DNA from: Saprospiraceae bacterium
GTDB lineage: Bacteria; Bacteroidota; Bacteroidia; Chitinophagales; Saprospiraceae
Assembly: GCA_021604865.1 (NCBI GenBank)
Contig: BQJU01000004.1
Coordinates: 62,001 to 126,000 of the forward strand
Length of the DNA: 64,000 nucleotides
Direction: 5' to 3'
The notes beneath the pieces were generated by a model. The model was given only the letters and a program-made list of their open reading frames with translations, was not told the DNA's origin and did not search any database. Of the stretch, positions 16,776-26,400 are shown piece by piece. Each line of letters opens with the position of its first letter. The first letter of the stretch is position 1. A program made the translations under genes and the position numbers.

Positions 16776-17999
16776 TCAATCCCACCCCAACAATAACCCC
16801 ATCATCTTCTCCGCCGAAACCCGACCCTTTTGTCTAATTACCTCCTGCGGCGTATCATCTCCAATTTCATAAGTGATGCCAATGGCCCCAAACTGAGTCA
16901 AAAACCAGCTTTTAGAAACCGGCTTACCCAGATTAGACGAACTTTCTCTAAATGAAAAATCGGGTAGGGTAGCCTTGATTTCCCCCAGCCATTTGTCTTT
17001 GAAGCCTTTTAAGGCAGGTCGAAGCAGGTCTTCTTCATTGGTATAATACACATCTTTATAGGTGGAGTGAAAGTCTAGCCCCATGACTACCGTGCCTCGG
17101 TTTTTCTTTACCTCATTGACAATACAATCGGCAGTCTGCCGGATTTCAGGTTGTCGATAATAAGCCCAGTCCCTGTTTAGGTCGATACCGCCGGCATTGT
17201 GTCTCCAAAAACCCAGGTCTACACCATCGGGGTTGAGCAATGGGAATAGCAACACCCGGTATTGTGCCCTAAAACGACGCGCTATTTCTGTATCTGCAAG
17301 AATAGTTTCAACAAAAGGTTTTAGTGCCTCCCAGCCAGTCACCTCAGGTGGGTGCTGTCGACACAACAAAACAATGGTCGGTTTGCCTTTATCCGAACCC
17401 GCTCCAAGGTTGAGCATCCAGAGGTCCCGATTCAACTTACTTTTGCCATAAGTTGACCATTGCACCTCGGGATGCTGATCCAACTTCCGGCACCAGTCGG
17501 CCACATCCTGGGAAGATACAGGCACCTGTCCGGCTAGCCATAGCGTATCACTAGAAAGGGCTAACTTAAGCCGGGCATTTTTTTTGTCCTCTATTGAAAA
17601 TAAAGAACTATCCAGTGGTTGCCAGTCACGCCCATTGTAACTTATCTTGGGGAAATAGCGCTGTTTTGCATTTTCATAATCCAAGACCAGATCAATCTTC
17701 CGTTCCTCTGTTGACCACAACTTAAAAGCATACCACGGACTAGGATTTATCGGTTCATTTTCAGGCGAGATGATGGCCCGAAAGGTACTGTCGTTTTCCT
17801 GCTGAAAATCATTGAGGTGGGCCGTCAGAAAACGATTGTCAGCAGAAACCCCATCGATAATCCAGGTCTTCCGTTCCTGCATTTGTACCGGCACATCCAC
17901 CGTATCTACCGGATCGGGAAATTTTAGCGTAGTCGCCTGCCAGCTTTTACAACCAACAGAAAGAAAAATAACAACAAATAAAAGGTAAATCTTATTCAT
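16776..17999 (-). CDS. M14 family zinc carboxypeptidase-like lipoprotein
   Basis: 407 residues with a lipoprotein signal (Cys17 in SVGC). A beta-rich N-terminal domain (about 20-155) precedes the carboxypeptidase domain (about 165-405). The zinc site can be read as His216 and Glu219 in RQHPPEVTG and His311 in GLDFHSTYKD; Asn275-Arg276 in DLNRDW is the substrate-binding pair, and Glu378 in GITYEIGDD fits the catalytic glutamate. This arrangement is that of the M14D-like (AGTPBP1/CCP-related) bacterial peptidases. It should remove C-terminal residues from peptides in the envelope; specificity is unknown. It stands alone between a MITE and the T9SS gene cluster. Confidence 0.88.
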   Translation of the reverse strand: MNKIYLLFVVIFLSVGCKSWQATTLKFPDPVDTVDVPVQMQERKTWIIDGVSADNRFLTAHLNDFQQENDSTFRAIISPENEPINPSPWYAFKLWSTEERKIDLVLDYENAKQRYFPKISYNGRDWQPLDSSLFSIEDKKNARLKLALSSDTLWLAGQVPVSSQDVADWCRKLDQHPEVQWSTYGKSKLNRDLWMLNLGAGSDKGKPTIVLLCRQHPPEVTGWEALKPFVETILADTEIARRFRAQYRVLLFPLLNPDGVDLGFWRHNAGGIDLNRDWAYYRQPEIRQTADCIVNEVKKNRGTVVMGLDFHSTYKDVYYTNEEDLLRPALKGFKDKWLGEIKATLPDFSFRESSSNLGKPVSKSWFLTQFGAIGITYEIGDDTPQEVIRQKGRVSAEKMMGLLLGWD

Positions 18000-18083
18000 A
18001 CAAGTACTTGGGTTTGTAAAGAACTGGATTCGAGGACATAAATTGCAAGGAGACTTTTAATCAATCGAGCACAGGTGGCTGCG

Positions 18084-19322
18084 TTAAAAAATCTTCCCGC
18101 CAGTTACCCAGCGACCTCCATCCCACACGGAAAAAAAGCCAGGCCCCGAGTCCGGTAAAAAGATAGTGCTTTGTGCTGATATTTCCTGTTGTTTGAGCAC
18201 TTGTCCCAAAAAATTAAAAAAGACAAACCTATAAGCTGGACCACCACCTGGCAGGTCGAAATGAAGCGCACGATCTGTTTGTGAAAACCAAAAAACAGGA
18301 TCTATAGATGCACTTTCCTGAATGGCCACCGTATGGCAACCAATGGCCGATTCCACAGCAGTTAACATTTTCGCCCATTGCTGCTCATTGGCCCGAAGCC
18401 GACTATATTCCTGTTCAATATGAAGAAATCGTCCGTTTCCGGTAGTCGCATTGCTCGTACAGGCATCAGTGCTTTGGTTGATATATCGCCCTTGTGTATT
18501 GGTAAAAGCCAGCAAACGGTTCCAGGCCAGGTCCAGGTGTCCGATTTTAAAGGTAAGTGCCGGATCAGCGGTTAATAGACCGTCGCGAATGTTTGCTGCC
18601 AGATCCATGTTGGGGGTATTCCGGCTGCCATTACTCATAATCACAAACGGATCGCCCGACTGCTGGCCAAACCCGTGGAGTTGTATAAAACGGAGGTCTT
18701 CAAAATGATCATAAAGCACTTCGGTAGCCAGGTGAAATCCAGCCAATGTATTGTGTGCCACATCCGACCGCCGATAAGTGGCATTGGAACCACATACAGA
18801 GGTCGACCCTGAACAGGCTGTAGGACTAAGGTGGTTGCACCGATGGGTGCCACTCAAAAAATAGGCATAGGCGTCGGAATTTTGGTAAACATAAATTCCT
18901 TGTTTACCGGTATTGCTGTCCACACGCGGATGCGGGCATTGAATGACCAACCTACGACAAGCATCGGGCCTAAAGACATAAGTTCCCCAATAATGGCCCC
19001 CTCCCGTCGTTTTTTCCAACACAAAAAATTCCCGGTTCATGGCTCCGGCATTATCAATAAACCGCAATAAACGATATTCAAGGTCTCCAGCCATCGCCGC
19101 TACAGCGGCAAACTCTTCTTCAGCAATCAATTGAAACAAATCGCGCCAGTCTTCTTCCTGAGAAGGTGTCAAATTGGAATATTGATTGCCCGAACTACCC
19201 GGCATCTCGTCAATGGTCTCTTCAATGTGATCATACAAATTCCCAAAAACCGTTTGCTGACCTTTCGATTGAATGCTGACGATGCAAAAACACAAAACAA
19301 AAATGAAAAACCTCATAATCAA
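18084..19322 (-). CDS. Secreted protein with putative metallohydrolase domain and T9SS tail
   Basis: 412 residues with a signal peptide (1-22). The middle part contains QCPHPRVD (His131), SGTHRCNH (His160), SDVAHNT (His190) and FIQLHGFGQ (His216), which suggests a zinc-dependent hydrolase fold of the type seen in polyglutamate hydrolases and amidohydrolases, although I cannot assign a family. The last 70 residues (AYRFVFFNFLGQVLKQQEIS and then a GFFSVWDGGRWVTGGKIF ending) resemble a type A sorting domain of the type IX secretion system, so the protein is probably exported to or beyond the cell surface. Six cysteines occur in the middle. ATG at 19322 and 19316 are both possible starts. Confidence 0.65.
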   Translation of the reverse strand: MIMRFFIFVLCFCIVSIQSKGQQTVFGNLYDHIEETIDEMPGSSGNQYSNLTPSQEEDWRDLFQLIAEEEFAAVAAMAGDLEYRLLRFIDNAGAMNREFFVLEKTTGGGHYWGTYVFRPDACRRLVIQCPHPRVDSNTGKQGIYVYQNSDAYAYFLSGTHRCNHLSPTACSGSTSVCGSNATYRRSDVAHNTLAGFHLATEVLYDHFEDLRFIQLHGFGQQSGDPFVIMSNGSRNTPNMDLAANIRDGLLTADPALTFKIGHLDLAWNRLLAFTNTQGRYINQSTDACTSNATTGNGRFLHIEQEYSRLRANEQQWAKMLTAVESAIGCHTVAIQESASIDPVFWFSQTDRALHFDLPGGGPAYRFVFFNFLGQVLKQQEISAQSTIFLPDSGPGFFSVWDGGRWVTGGKIF

Positions 19323-19372
19323 ATGATTAAAAACAACGCTAATTTAAGACCTTCAAAACAAGAACAAGAAGA

Positions 19373-19448
19373 GGGAGTGTACGGGAAAGTGTGTTTTTTT
19401 CACCGCAGAGGCGCATGGGACGCGGAGTCTCGCAGAGTAATTTATTGA
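19373..19448 (+). mobile_element. MITE-like element, truncated copy 3
   Basis: The first 76 bp of the 145-bp element (GGGAGTGTACGGGAAAGTGT and onward to ATTTATTG, as in copy 2) are present; the right half and its terminal repeat are missing. The break point coincides with the start of the CTAAACC repeat array, which suggests the array arose or recombined there. Confidence 0.75.
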
Positions 19449-19790
19449 ACCCTACCCTAAACCTCTCTAAACCTATTCACCCCCACAGGTCTCTTTTCCA
19501 AACACCCCTAAACCTTCCTAAACCCATTTCCCTGAAAGGAATGGAAAAAATGTAAGAACTGGAAAGAACTACTCCATTCTAAACCACCCTAAACCTATTC
19601 ACCCCTACAGGTCTCTTTTCCAAACACCCCTAAACCTTCCTAAACCTATTTCCCTGAAAGGATTGGAAAAAATGCAAGAACTGGAAAGAGCTACTCCATT
19701 CTAAACCACCATTCCCGCTCTAAACCTTCCTAAACCTATTCACCCCCACAGGTCTCTTTTCCAACCCCTCCCTAAAACCTACTCCCCCTT
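19449..19790. repeat. Tandem array of a 122-bp CTAAACC-containing unit
   Basis: CCTATTCACC followed by ACAGGTCTCTTTTCCAA recurs at 19472, 19594 and 19735. The first spacing is 122 bp and the second 141 bp because of a local insertion. Each unit contains several CTAAACC words and a TCCCTGAAAGGA-TTGGAAAAAATG segment. A diverged version fills 36345-36905. Confidence 0.85.
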
Positions 19791-19792
19791 CC

Positions 19793-21898
19793 TCACTCCA
19801 CTACCGCACGTCGGTTTACCCGACCATTTTCGCCACTAATTTCCACAAAAAATAAACCCTTTGTAGCAACATTCAGGCTCATCTGGTTGTGACCAGCCTG
19901 GAAATTACGGGTTTGATGTTGTATCAATTGCCCAATTGGCGTGTAAATGCGTATATTCAATTCCTGACTTTCAGGTAAATCAAAAGCCAGTTCAAACTGT
20001 CCCTTGTTGGGATTTGGGAAAAGCCTCAAAGAGCGATCCAATGCAAGATCAATAGCTCCATCCGTTATACAAGCCTCACAGGAAGCAAAACAGAAGGCCG
20101 TTGTGATCAGGTCGGTTGTGCCAACATCGATTGAACGGTTATTATCCACGGCACAATCCACTGGAATCGATTCATCTTCACCCCAGCCGTCCCCATTGAT
20201 GAATTTGTATTGATAAGTATTGTTTCCGCCCAATTGAATCGTTATTTCCCAGATGTCATCCTGATCAGCATCATCCATCGGGGTAGTCTCGGGATCCCAA
20301 CCCTGGAAATTACCCGCAATATGCACCCCATCAGGAGAAACTTCCTGTTCCCGCATATCTACCCGGAAGGTGACGCTGAATTCTCCGGAACAGGGACCAC
20401 AAGAGGCATAACAAACGGCATCGAGTACGATAGCCTGCTCCCCTACATCCACAAAGCGATTTTGATTCATCGCACAAGCACTGGGAACCGATTCATCTTC
20501 ACCCCATGCGTCACCATTGACGTATTTGAATTCGTAGGTTTGATTGACATTCACCATTAAGGTTATTTCCCAGATACCATCGGCATTGTCATCCGACATC
20601 AAGGTAGTTTCCGGGTTCCAACCCTGGAAATCTCCTGCCAAGTGCACCCCTTCAGGGGCAACAGTGGCCTGACTCATGTTTACTTGAAAAGTGACAGCTA
20701 CCTGGGGTTCTACCACAACTTCACAAGCCATCGTATGCTGACCTACATCGGCCCAGGAATCTTGTGGTAATAGGATCCATTCGCTGTCTTCGGCATTGGT
20801 GCCTGCGCTAGACGACCACACCGGATTGGGCCCACAAACATTAGGTTTTCGAATCCAGGTATGTTCTGCTCCGGCATCAACTACTCCGGCAACTACCCAG
20901 CTTTCGGGTACTACATCACCACTTTCTTCCCCGATAACATCGATGATCACCGTATCGCCGGGCGCCACAATTTTGGTGAGGGCAAAGGCTTCATTGCCAT
21001 TAAACAATACAAAAGTAGGATCAATTGGCCCGACCGTATCGGCAAGATTCAGTAGTTCTTCACCAGCCTGGTAGTTGACCATCGTGTAAGTGGCCCCATG
21101 CTCCAAAATGCCCCCCAAGGGAAAGGTTCGTTCATACCAGTTTCCTTCATTAATGATCTTCCAGATAACATAGTTTGATAAATCCACTGCTTCGCCAGTA
21201 CCATTATACAATTCCAGATATTTGTTGTTTTCGGAACCTTCTCCATATTCACTAAAAAAGAGATCTTCGGCTACACCACTACAGGTCTCGCTATGTATGC
21301 CAACATTTTCCCAAGAGTCCTGAGGCAATATGATCCATTCACTATCATCGGCATTGGTGCCTGCACTGGATGACCATACCGGATTGGGGTCACATACCGT
21401 AGCTTTTCTAACCCAGGTATGTTCTGCACCGGCATCTGCTACTCCGGCGACTACCCAGTTTTCAGGGACCACATCGCCACTTTCTTCTCCGATGACGTCG
21501 ATGATCACCGTATCACCCGGCGCCACAATTTTGGAAAGGGCATAAGCCTCATTTCCGTTAAATAATACAAAAACAGGGTCAGTTGGTCCAACCGTATCAG
21601 CTTGAGAAAGCAGGATAGAATCAGCACTGGGGTTTACCATCAAATAAGTTTCCCCATGTTCCAGAATGCCTGAAAGAGGGAAAGCTCTTTCGTACCAATT
21701 ACCTTCATTGATGATCTTCCACATCACGTAATTGGATAAATCTATCGCTTCGCCGGTGCCATTGTATAATTCCAGGTACTTATTGTTGCTCGAACCCTCT
21801 CCGTATTCCGAGATGATCAGGTCGGACATTTGAGCCGTCAGCCCGAGTGGAATCATCAGACAAGCAAATAGCATAATTTTTTGTAAATAATTTTTCAT
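19793..21898 (-). CDS. T9SS-exported protein with two lamin-tail and two CBM-like domains
   Basis: 701 residues with a signal peptide (1-22). Two lamin-tail domains (about 25-206 and 212-392) are near-identical copies (for example SEYGEGS-NNKYLELYNGTG in each). Two beta-sandwich repeats follow (about 401-503 and 508-610), each with the FQVNMSQ/FRVDMRE start and a GVHxAGxFQGW motif as in starch-binding or CBM48-like modules. The end (about 625-701, LRLFPNPNKGQFELAF then a KGLFFVEISGENG close) is a type A T9SS sorting domain. Lamin-tail domains in secreted bacterial proteins are often found with nucleases, but no enzyme domain is present here, so this is probably an adhesin or substrate-binding surface protein. 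It follows the SusD gene after 142 bp. Confidence 0.88.
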   Translation of the reverse strand: MKNYLQKIMLFACLMIPLGLTAQMSDLIISEYGEGSSNNKYLELYNGTGEAIDLSNYVMWKIINEGNWYERAFPLSGILEHGETYLMVNPSADSILLSQADTVGPTDPVFVLFNGNEAYALSKIVAPGDTVIIDVIGEESGDVVPENWVVAGVADAGAEHTWVRKATVCDPNPVWSSSAGTNADDSEWIILPQDSWENVGIHSETCSGVAEDLFFSEYGEGSENNKYLELYNGTGEAVDLSNYVIWKIINEGNWYERTFPLGGILEHGATYTMVNYQAGEELLNLADTVGPIDPTFVLFNGNEAFALTKIVAPGDTVIIDVIGEESGDVVPESWVVAGVVDAGAEHTWIRKPNVCGPNPVWSSSAGTNAEDSEWILLPQDSWADVGQHTMACEVVVEPQVAVTFQVNMSQATVAPEGVHLAGDFQGWNPETTLMSDDNADGIWEITLMVNVNQTYEFKYVNGDAWGEDESVPSACAMNQNRFVDVGEQAIVLDAVCYASCGPCSGEFSVTFRVDMREQEVSPDGVHIAGNFQGWDPETTPMDDADQDDIWEITIQLGGNNTYQYKFINGDGWGEDESIPVDCAVDNNRSIDVGTTDLITTAFCFASCEACITDGAIDLALDRSLRLFPNPNKGQFELAFDLPESQELNIRIYTPIGQLIQHQTRNFQAGHNQMSLNVATKGLFFVEISGENGRVNRRAVVE

Positions 21899-22040
21899 AA
21901 ATGTTGATTTTGGTATGAAGAAATAGTCGCTGGGTTAACTGTTTATAGTTAAAAATCGGGTGGTATAGGCATCAGTATCACATTTCCTACCTGATGGTAA
22001 GAGCCATTTTATTCCTTGTTATAGCAGCTACAAAACAACT

Positions 22041-23438
22041 TTATTCAAAAGCCCACATAGCCACATCCATCAAATGCCCACCCTGTTTTGTGATGGCCGC
22101 TTCGTAATGTTCATTATTCGTAGTCCGCTCACTAATGGGATAGAGGTAGCGGCGTGGAATCACTAATGACGGATTGAAGCTCGATGTCGCATTTGACGGA
22201 ATTCCCAGTTGTGGAAATCCGGTACGCCGATAGTCGACCCATGCTTCATTGGGATTCTGTCCGTAGAGTGCAATATATTTTTGGGTAATGATCCGTTCCA
22301 ACTTCTCTTCAAAAGTAGTTAAGCCACTAAATCCGGCATTAAAAGCGAGATAGGGATTGTATTGTTGTGCGGTGACGCCCACTTGCTCCATACTGTTGAT
22401 CAATGCCATGGTATAAGTTTGACTGGCTTTGGTGTCCTGACCAGCCCGCAATTGGGCTTCTGCCTTTAGGAATAACAACTCAGTATAGGAAATCAGCGGG
22501 ATAGGCGAACTCTTCTGAGTGCGTACCAACGTGATATCAGACAATTTAAAATACAGGTATTTGCCATCTTCAAATAACCAGTATTTACTACGCCGGGGGT
22601 CACTTTTCTGATTCATCAGATTGACAAGAAAATCGCCCACGACCATTTGCATGGCGCGTTCTTTGCCAAAAAGTGCTAACGGATTACTTTCATTGTCGGT
22701 ATTGCCAAAGAAAAAGTCGGGCTGTTCGGACGAAGCAGAAAAGGCATTTTCAATAGCACTCAAGGCCGCTTCGGCTACTTTATCATCTCTTTTGGTAAGG
22801 TGCATCAAGTAGCGGGCTTTCAGTGCATAGGCTGAGGCTTTCCAACGGTTAGCATCACCACCATAGATCAGATCGTCACCTTCTGGTCCGCCAACAGAAG
22901 GTGCGTTTTCAAATAAAACGATGGCCTCGTCAAGAAGACGTTGAATGCTTTGATAAATGGCCTCCTGATTATCATAGCTGGATTTTAAGCTAGCCGTACC
23001 CTTCAAGGCTTCTGAATAGGGTACATCTCCCCAATAAGTTGTTGCCAAAGCAAGATTAAATGCCATCAATGTTTTAGCAATGCCTTCATAGATGGGCTGA
23101 TCCTGGGCTTGCGCTTTTTCAATAATAATGGCACAGTCTTTCATTGCTCCGGCATAAAGACCGGTCTCCCAAAAAGTAGTCAGGGTTTGTTCGTCTATAA
23201 AATAAGTCGTATAACTCTGTGGTTGTGCATCCGTACCGGAAAAATGCTGCACTACTGTACCGGTAACCCGCCCGCCAATGGATAGGATGTTACGCGCCGA
23301 CTGGGTAAGGGCTACGGGTAGGATTTCGTTGAGCCCTGCATCCGAATCCCTGGTGGGGTCCACATTTATATCTCCGAAATCACAAGCAGGAAAGAGGCTC
23401 AGCAATAAAAAGAGGGTGAATAAATATATCGTTTTCAT
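22041..23438 (-). CDS. SusD/RagB-like outer-membrane lipoprotein
   Basis: 465 residues. The lipoprotein signal ends with Cys19 in FPAC. The sequence resembles the SusD-like 2 branch: NVDPTR near the N-terminus, a TPR-like helical core (TLMAFNLALATTYWGDVPYS), and a C-terminal NPNEAWVDYRRTGFP motif with a conserved IPRRYLYPISE. SusD-like proteins cap the SusC barrel and deliver oligosaccharides or peptides. It is 26 bp downstream of the SusC gene on the same strand, so the two form a complex and an operon. The RYLYP tail is complete; length is normal for the family. The ligand is unknown because no polysaccharide lyase or obvious glycoside hydrolase sits in the operon. Confidence 0.93.
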   Translation of the reverse strand: MKTIYLFTLFLLLSLFPACDFGDINVDPTRDSDAGLNEILPVALTQSARNILSIGGRVTGTVVQHFSGTDAQPQSYTTYFIDEQTLTTFWETGLYAGAMKDCAIIIEKAQAQDQPIYEGIAKTLMAFNLALATTYWGDVPYSEALKGTASLKSSYDNQEAIYQSIQRLLDEAIVLFENAPSVGGPEGDDLIYGGDANRWKASAYALKARYLMHLTKRDDKVAEAALSAIENAFSASSEQPDFFFGNTDNESNPLALFGKERAMQMVVGDFLVNLMNQKSDPRRSKYWLFEDGKYLYFKLSDITLVRTQKSSPIPLISYTELLFLKAEAQLRAGQDTKASQTYTMALINSMEQVGVTAQQYNPYLAFNAGFSGLTTFEEKLERIITQKYIALYGQNPNEAWVDYRRTGFPQLGIPSNATSSFNPSLVIPRRYLYPISERTTNNEHYEAAITKQGGHLMDVAMWAFE

Positions 23439-23464
23439 GAGTATTCGTTTTTAAGCTTTCCTGA

Positions 23465-26400
23465 TCAAAAGTTTAAATTCAGCGAAAAGGAATAACCTTT
23501 AGTGTTTGGTAAATTGAAATAATCCCAGCCAGTGGCATTACTGTCTCCGCGTAGGTTAGTTTCCGGGTCGATACCTGTATAGTCAGTTTTTAGCCAAAGG
23601 TTGCGCCCACTTAAGCTTAGGGTAGCACCCTTTAGCAAAGAAGTACCAAACCAGCGCTGGGGGAAAGTGTAGGAAAGGACGACTTCTCGTAGGCGAAACC
23701 AGCTTGCATCCTCAATATTGTCTTCAGCCAAACCCAAAAATCCATTTTTCTTCCATTTTATTCCCGATGTACCATTGGCTGGATTGGCAAAGTCAACTGG
23801 CGTAGTATTGATTTCTCCGCTTTCTGTCACTCCTTCATAAACAAATCCGGTAATTTCCCTGTCTCTGCCACTTTCATAACCTACGCCAAGACCATTTAAT
23901 ACGCCCATGGTCCCATTCCAGATGTCTCCGCCAGTCCTGATATCGAGAAGGGCTGACACGCGTAGCCCCTTATAAGTAAAGGTGTTGCGAATGCCGGCCA
24001 GCCAATCTGGATTGGGATCGCCAACTTTGATCTGTTCGGTATTGATCAATGGCCAGCCATCAGCACCGATGATCATCTGACCCTGAGTGTTGCGCTGGTA
24101 GGCTGTACCCACCAATACGCCATAGGGCTCGCCCTCCAAAATGAGGGAAGACAAAGCGGAAAAGGAGGCCAGACTTAATTGGTCAATACCTTCCGGCAAT
24201 TCGGTAACGATGTTTTTAAAAGCGGTGAAATTAGCCCCGATATCCCAGCGAAAATGGTCGGTGCGAATGGGGTTGATTTCTATTAGCAATTCAATGCCTT
24301 CATTTTCTATCTCACCGGCATTAATGGGTGCTACAATAAAACCGGAAGGCGCAGAAATGTCAGCCTCCACAATCAAATCAGTGGTTGTCGCCTTATAATA
24401 AGTAAAGTCTATATTAAAGCGACCAAGCAGTAGCTTAAGGTCTGCACCCAGTTCGATGGTTGTTGTCGTTTCCGCTTTCAGGTCGGCATTACCCAGGGTG
24501 CCGGCACGTTCAAATGAATTAATTCCAAAGGCCGGAAAGCTATTACCCGCCAATAGGTTGTCGCCATCAGCATCGGCTTGGTTGTAATAATTTTCCGTAA
24601 GGTAAATGCTTGCGTCGTTACCTACCTGACCGTAAGATGCCCTGAGTTTTCCATAGGATAAAAACTTATGATCTGTTAGGCCAAACAATTCGGTAAATTC
24701 CAGGCCAAAACTCACCGTTGGATAAAAGAAAGAGTTGTTTTGTTTTGGTAAAGTTGACGACCAGTCATTGCGGCCTGTGAGGTTGAGGTAGACGATGTTT
24801 TTCCAATCCAACTTGACATCGGCAAAGACACCAACCAGCTTTCTGCGAGAAATCGATTCATTGGTAGTGGTCACCGCGGCATTGCTGATGTGGTAAAATC
24901 CCTGTTTACTCAAATCAACGCCTGAAATGCTGCGGGTATTAAAATCTGAGGAAAAATAGTTGTGCCCCAGGGTTGCATTCACGCTAAAGTCCTCATCAAA
25001 ATCTTTATTGAACAGTAAAAGGAAGTCGGAATTCAAATCCGTTGATAATCGGTTATCCAGGTCTATCCGTCCATTAATTTCCGATCCCGAATGGATGTCC
25101 CAGGCGGATTCACGTTTGTCGGAATAATGATCAAGTCCAATTTTATAAGCTGCTGAAAGCCAGGGGGTCAACTTGTATTTTAAACTGACACTTTGGATTA
25201 GCCGGTTCACCTCATCCTGAAAAGGTACCCGGTTGACCGACCAGTAGGGATTGTCATAACTATCGGTGCCACGATAAGCCCTTTGCTCGCCATTGGGAAA
25301 GATATAGGCATTAGGAGTGTTGGCGGCATCACGCCCGGTTTTTTTTGCACCATTGTCAAAGCTGATGGGTGACCTGAATAGGCCTACTGTTACCCCAGAC
25401 AGGGCATTGCCTCGGGTTTTGCGGTCGCCACCGGATAATGCAATAGTCGTATTGGATCCCAAACTCAATCGGTCACTCAATTGCACATCAAAATTGCCTT
25501 TAAAAGACGTCCGGTTCCAATCGGATTTAGGCACCACTCCCTTTTGGTAATAATTGCCTGCTGAGATGTAATAAGTCAGTTTCTCAGAACCTCCAGAAAC
25601 CGAAACATTATTGTCATAGGTATAACCTGTATCAAAAAAATCTTCCTCGGGATTATAAATGATGGCTGGCACTCCATTACCCTGTCCCTTGGGCACTAAA
25701 CGACCGTTTGTATCATACAAATAACTGGCATCGCCATCGTATTCCAGTTGGTCCATCCTGAGTCCAAAGCTATTGGCTTCACCGGATTCCGGACCCCGGT
25801 AAACCGATTGCCCACCAGTGTAAGTGCCCTGGCTATAAATGAATTGGCGTGCGGGTACTTGATTGACCTCGCTCAGCCCAAAAGAAGACCGCAGCGTAAT
25901 GCGTGGCGCACCAACTTTTCCCCTTTTGGTCGTAATGAAAATGGCTCCATTAGCAGCGCGTATGCCATAAAGGGCCGTAGCTGCGGGGCCTTTTAGTACA
26001 CTGATGTTTTCTACATCGTTCGGGTTTATATCAATAGCGCGGTTGGAAACATCGACACCTACCGTCCCATTGCCGGAAGAGGTATTGTCAATCGGTACAC
26101 CATCTATAATGAATAGAGGTTTGTTGCTGCCATTGATTGACTTATTGCCACGAATACGAATATTGGCACTTGCCCCCGGTGAACCAGAAGAAGCGGTCAC
26201 AAAAACACCGGCGGATTTTCCACTAAGTGAGCTGACAATGTTGGCTTCGTTAGAATGCTCAATTTCTTTTGCACCAATCTCTTCAATAGAGTAACCCAAT
26301 CCTCGCTTTTTCGCCTCGATGCCAACAGCGGTAACAACCACTTCATCCAGCTGATTCACCGCTTCATTCAGCCATACATTGATGGTCGTTTTTTCTTCGA

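Larger units (their letters stand above)
19323..19792. other. Repeat-filled intergenic region
   Basis: 470 bp upstream of the 18084-19322 gene and downstream of the lamin-tail gene. It consists almost entirely of a half MITE-like element (19373-19448) joined to a tandem repeat array (19449-19790). I see no gene in it. Confidence 0.7.

Noticed and set aside
19449-19790. CCCTAAA words resembling a telomere repeat
   Set aside because: They are spaced irregularly inside a longer 122-bp unit and do not form a short-unit array; there is no sign of a chromosome end.
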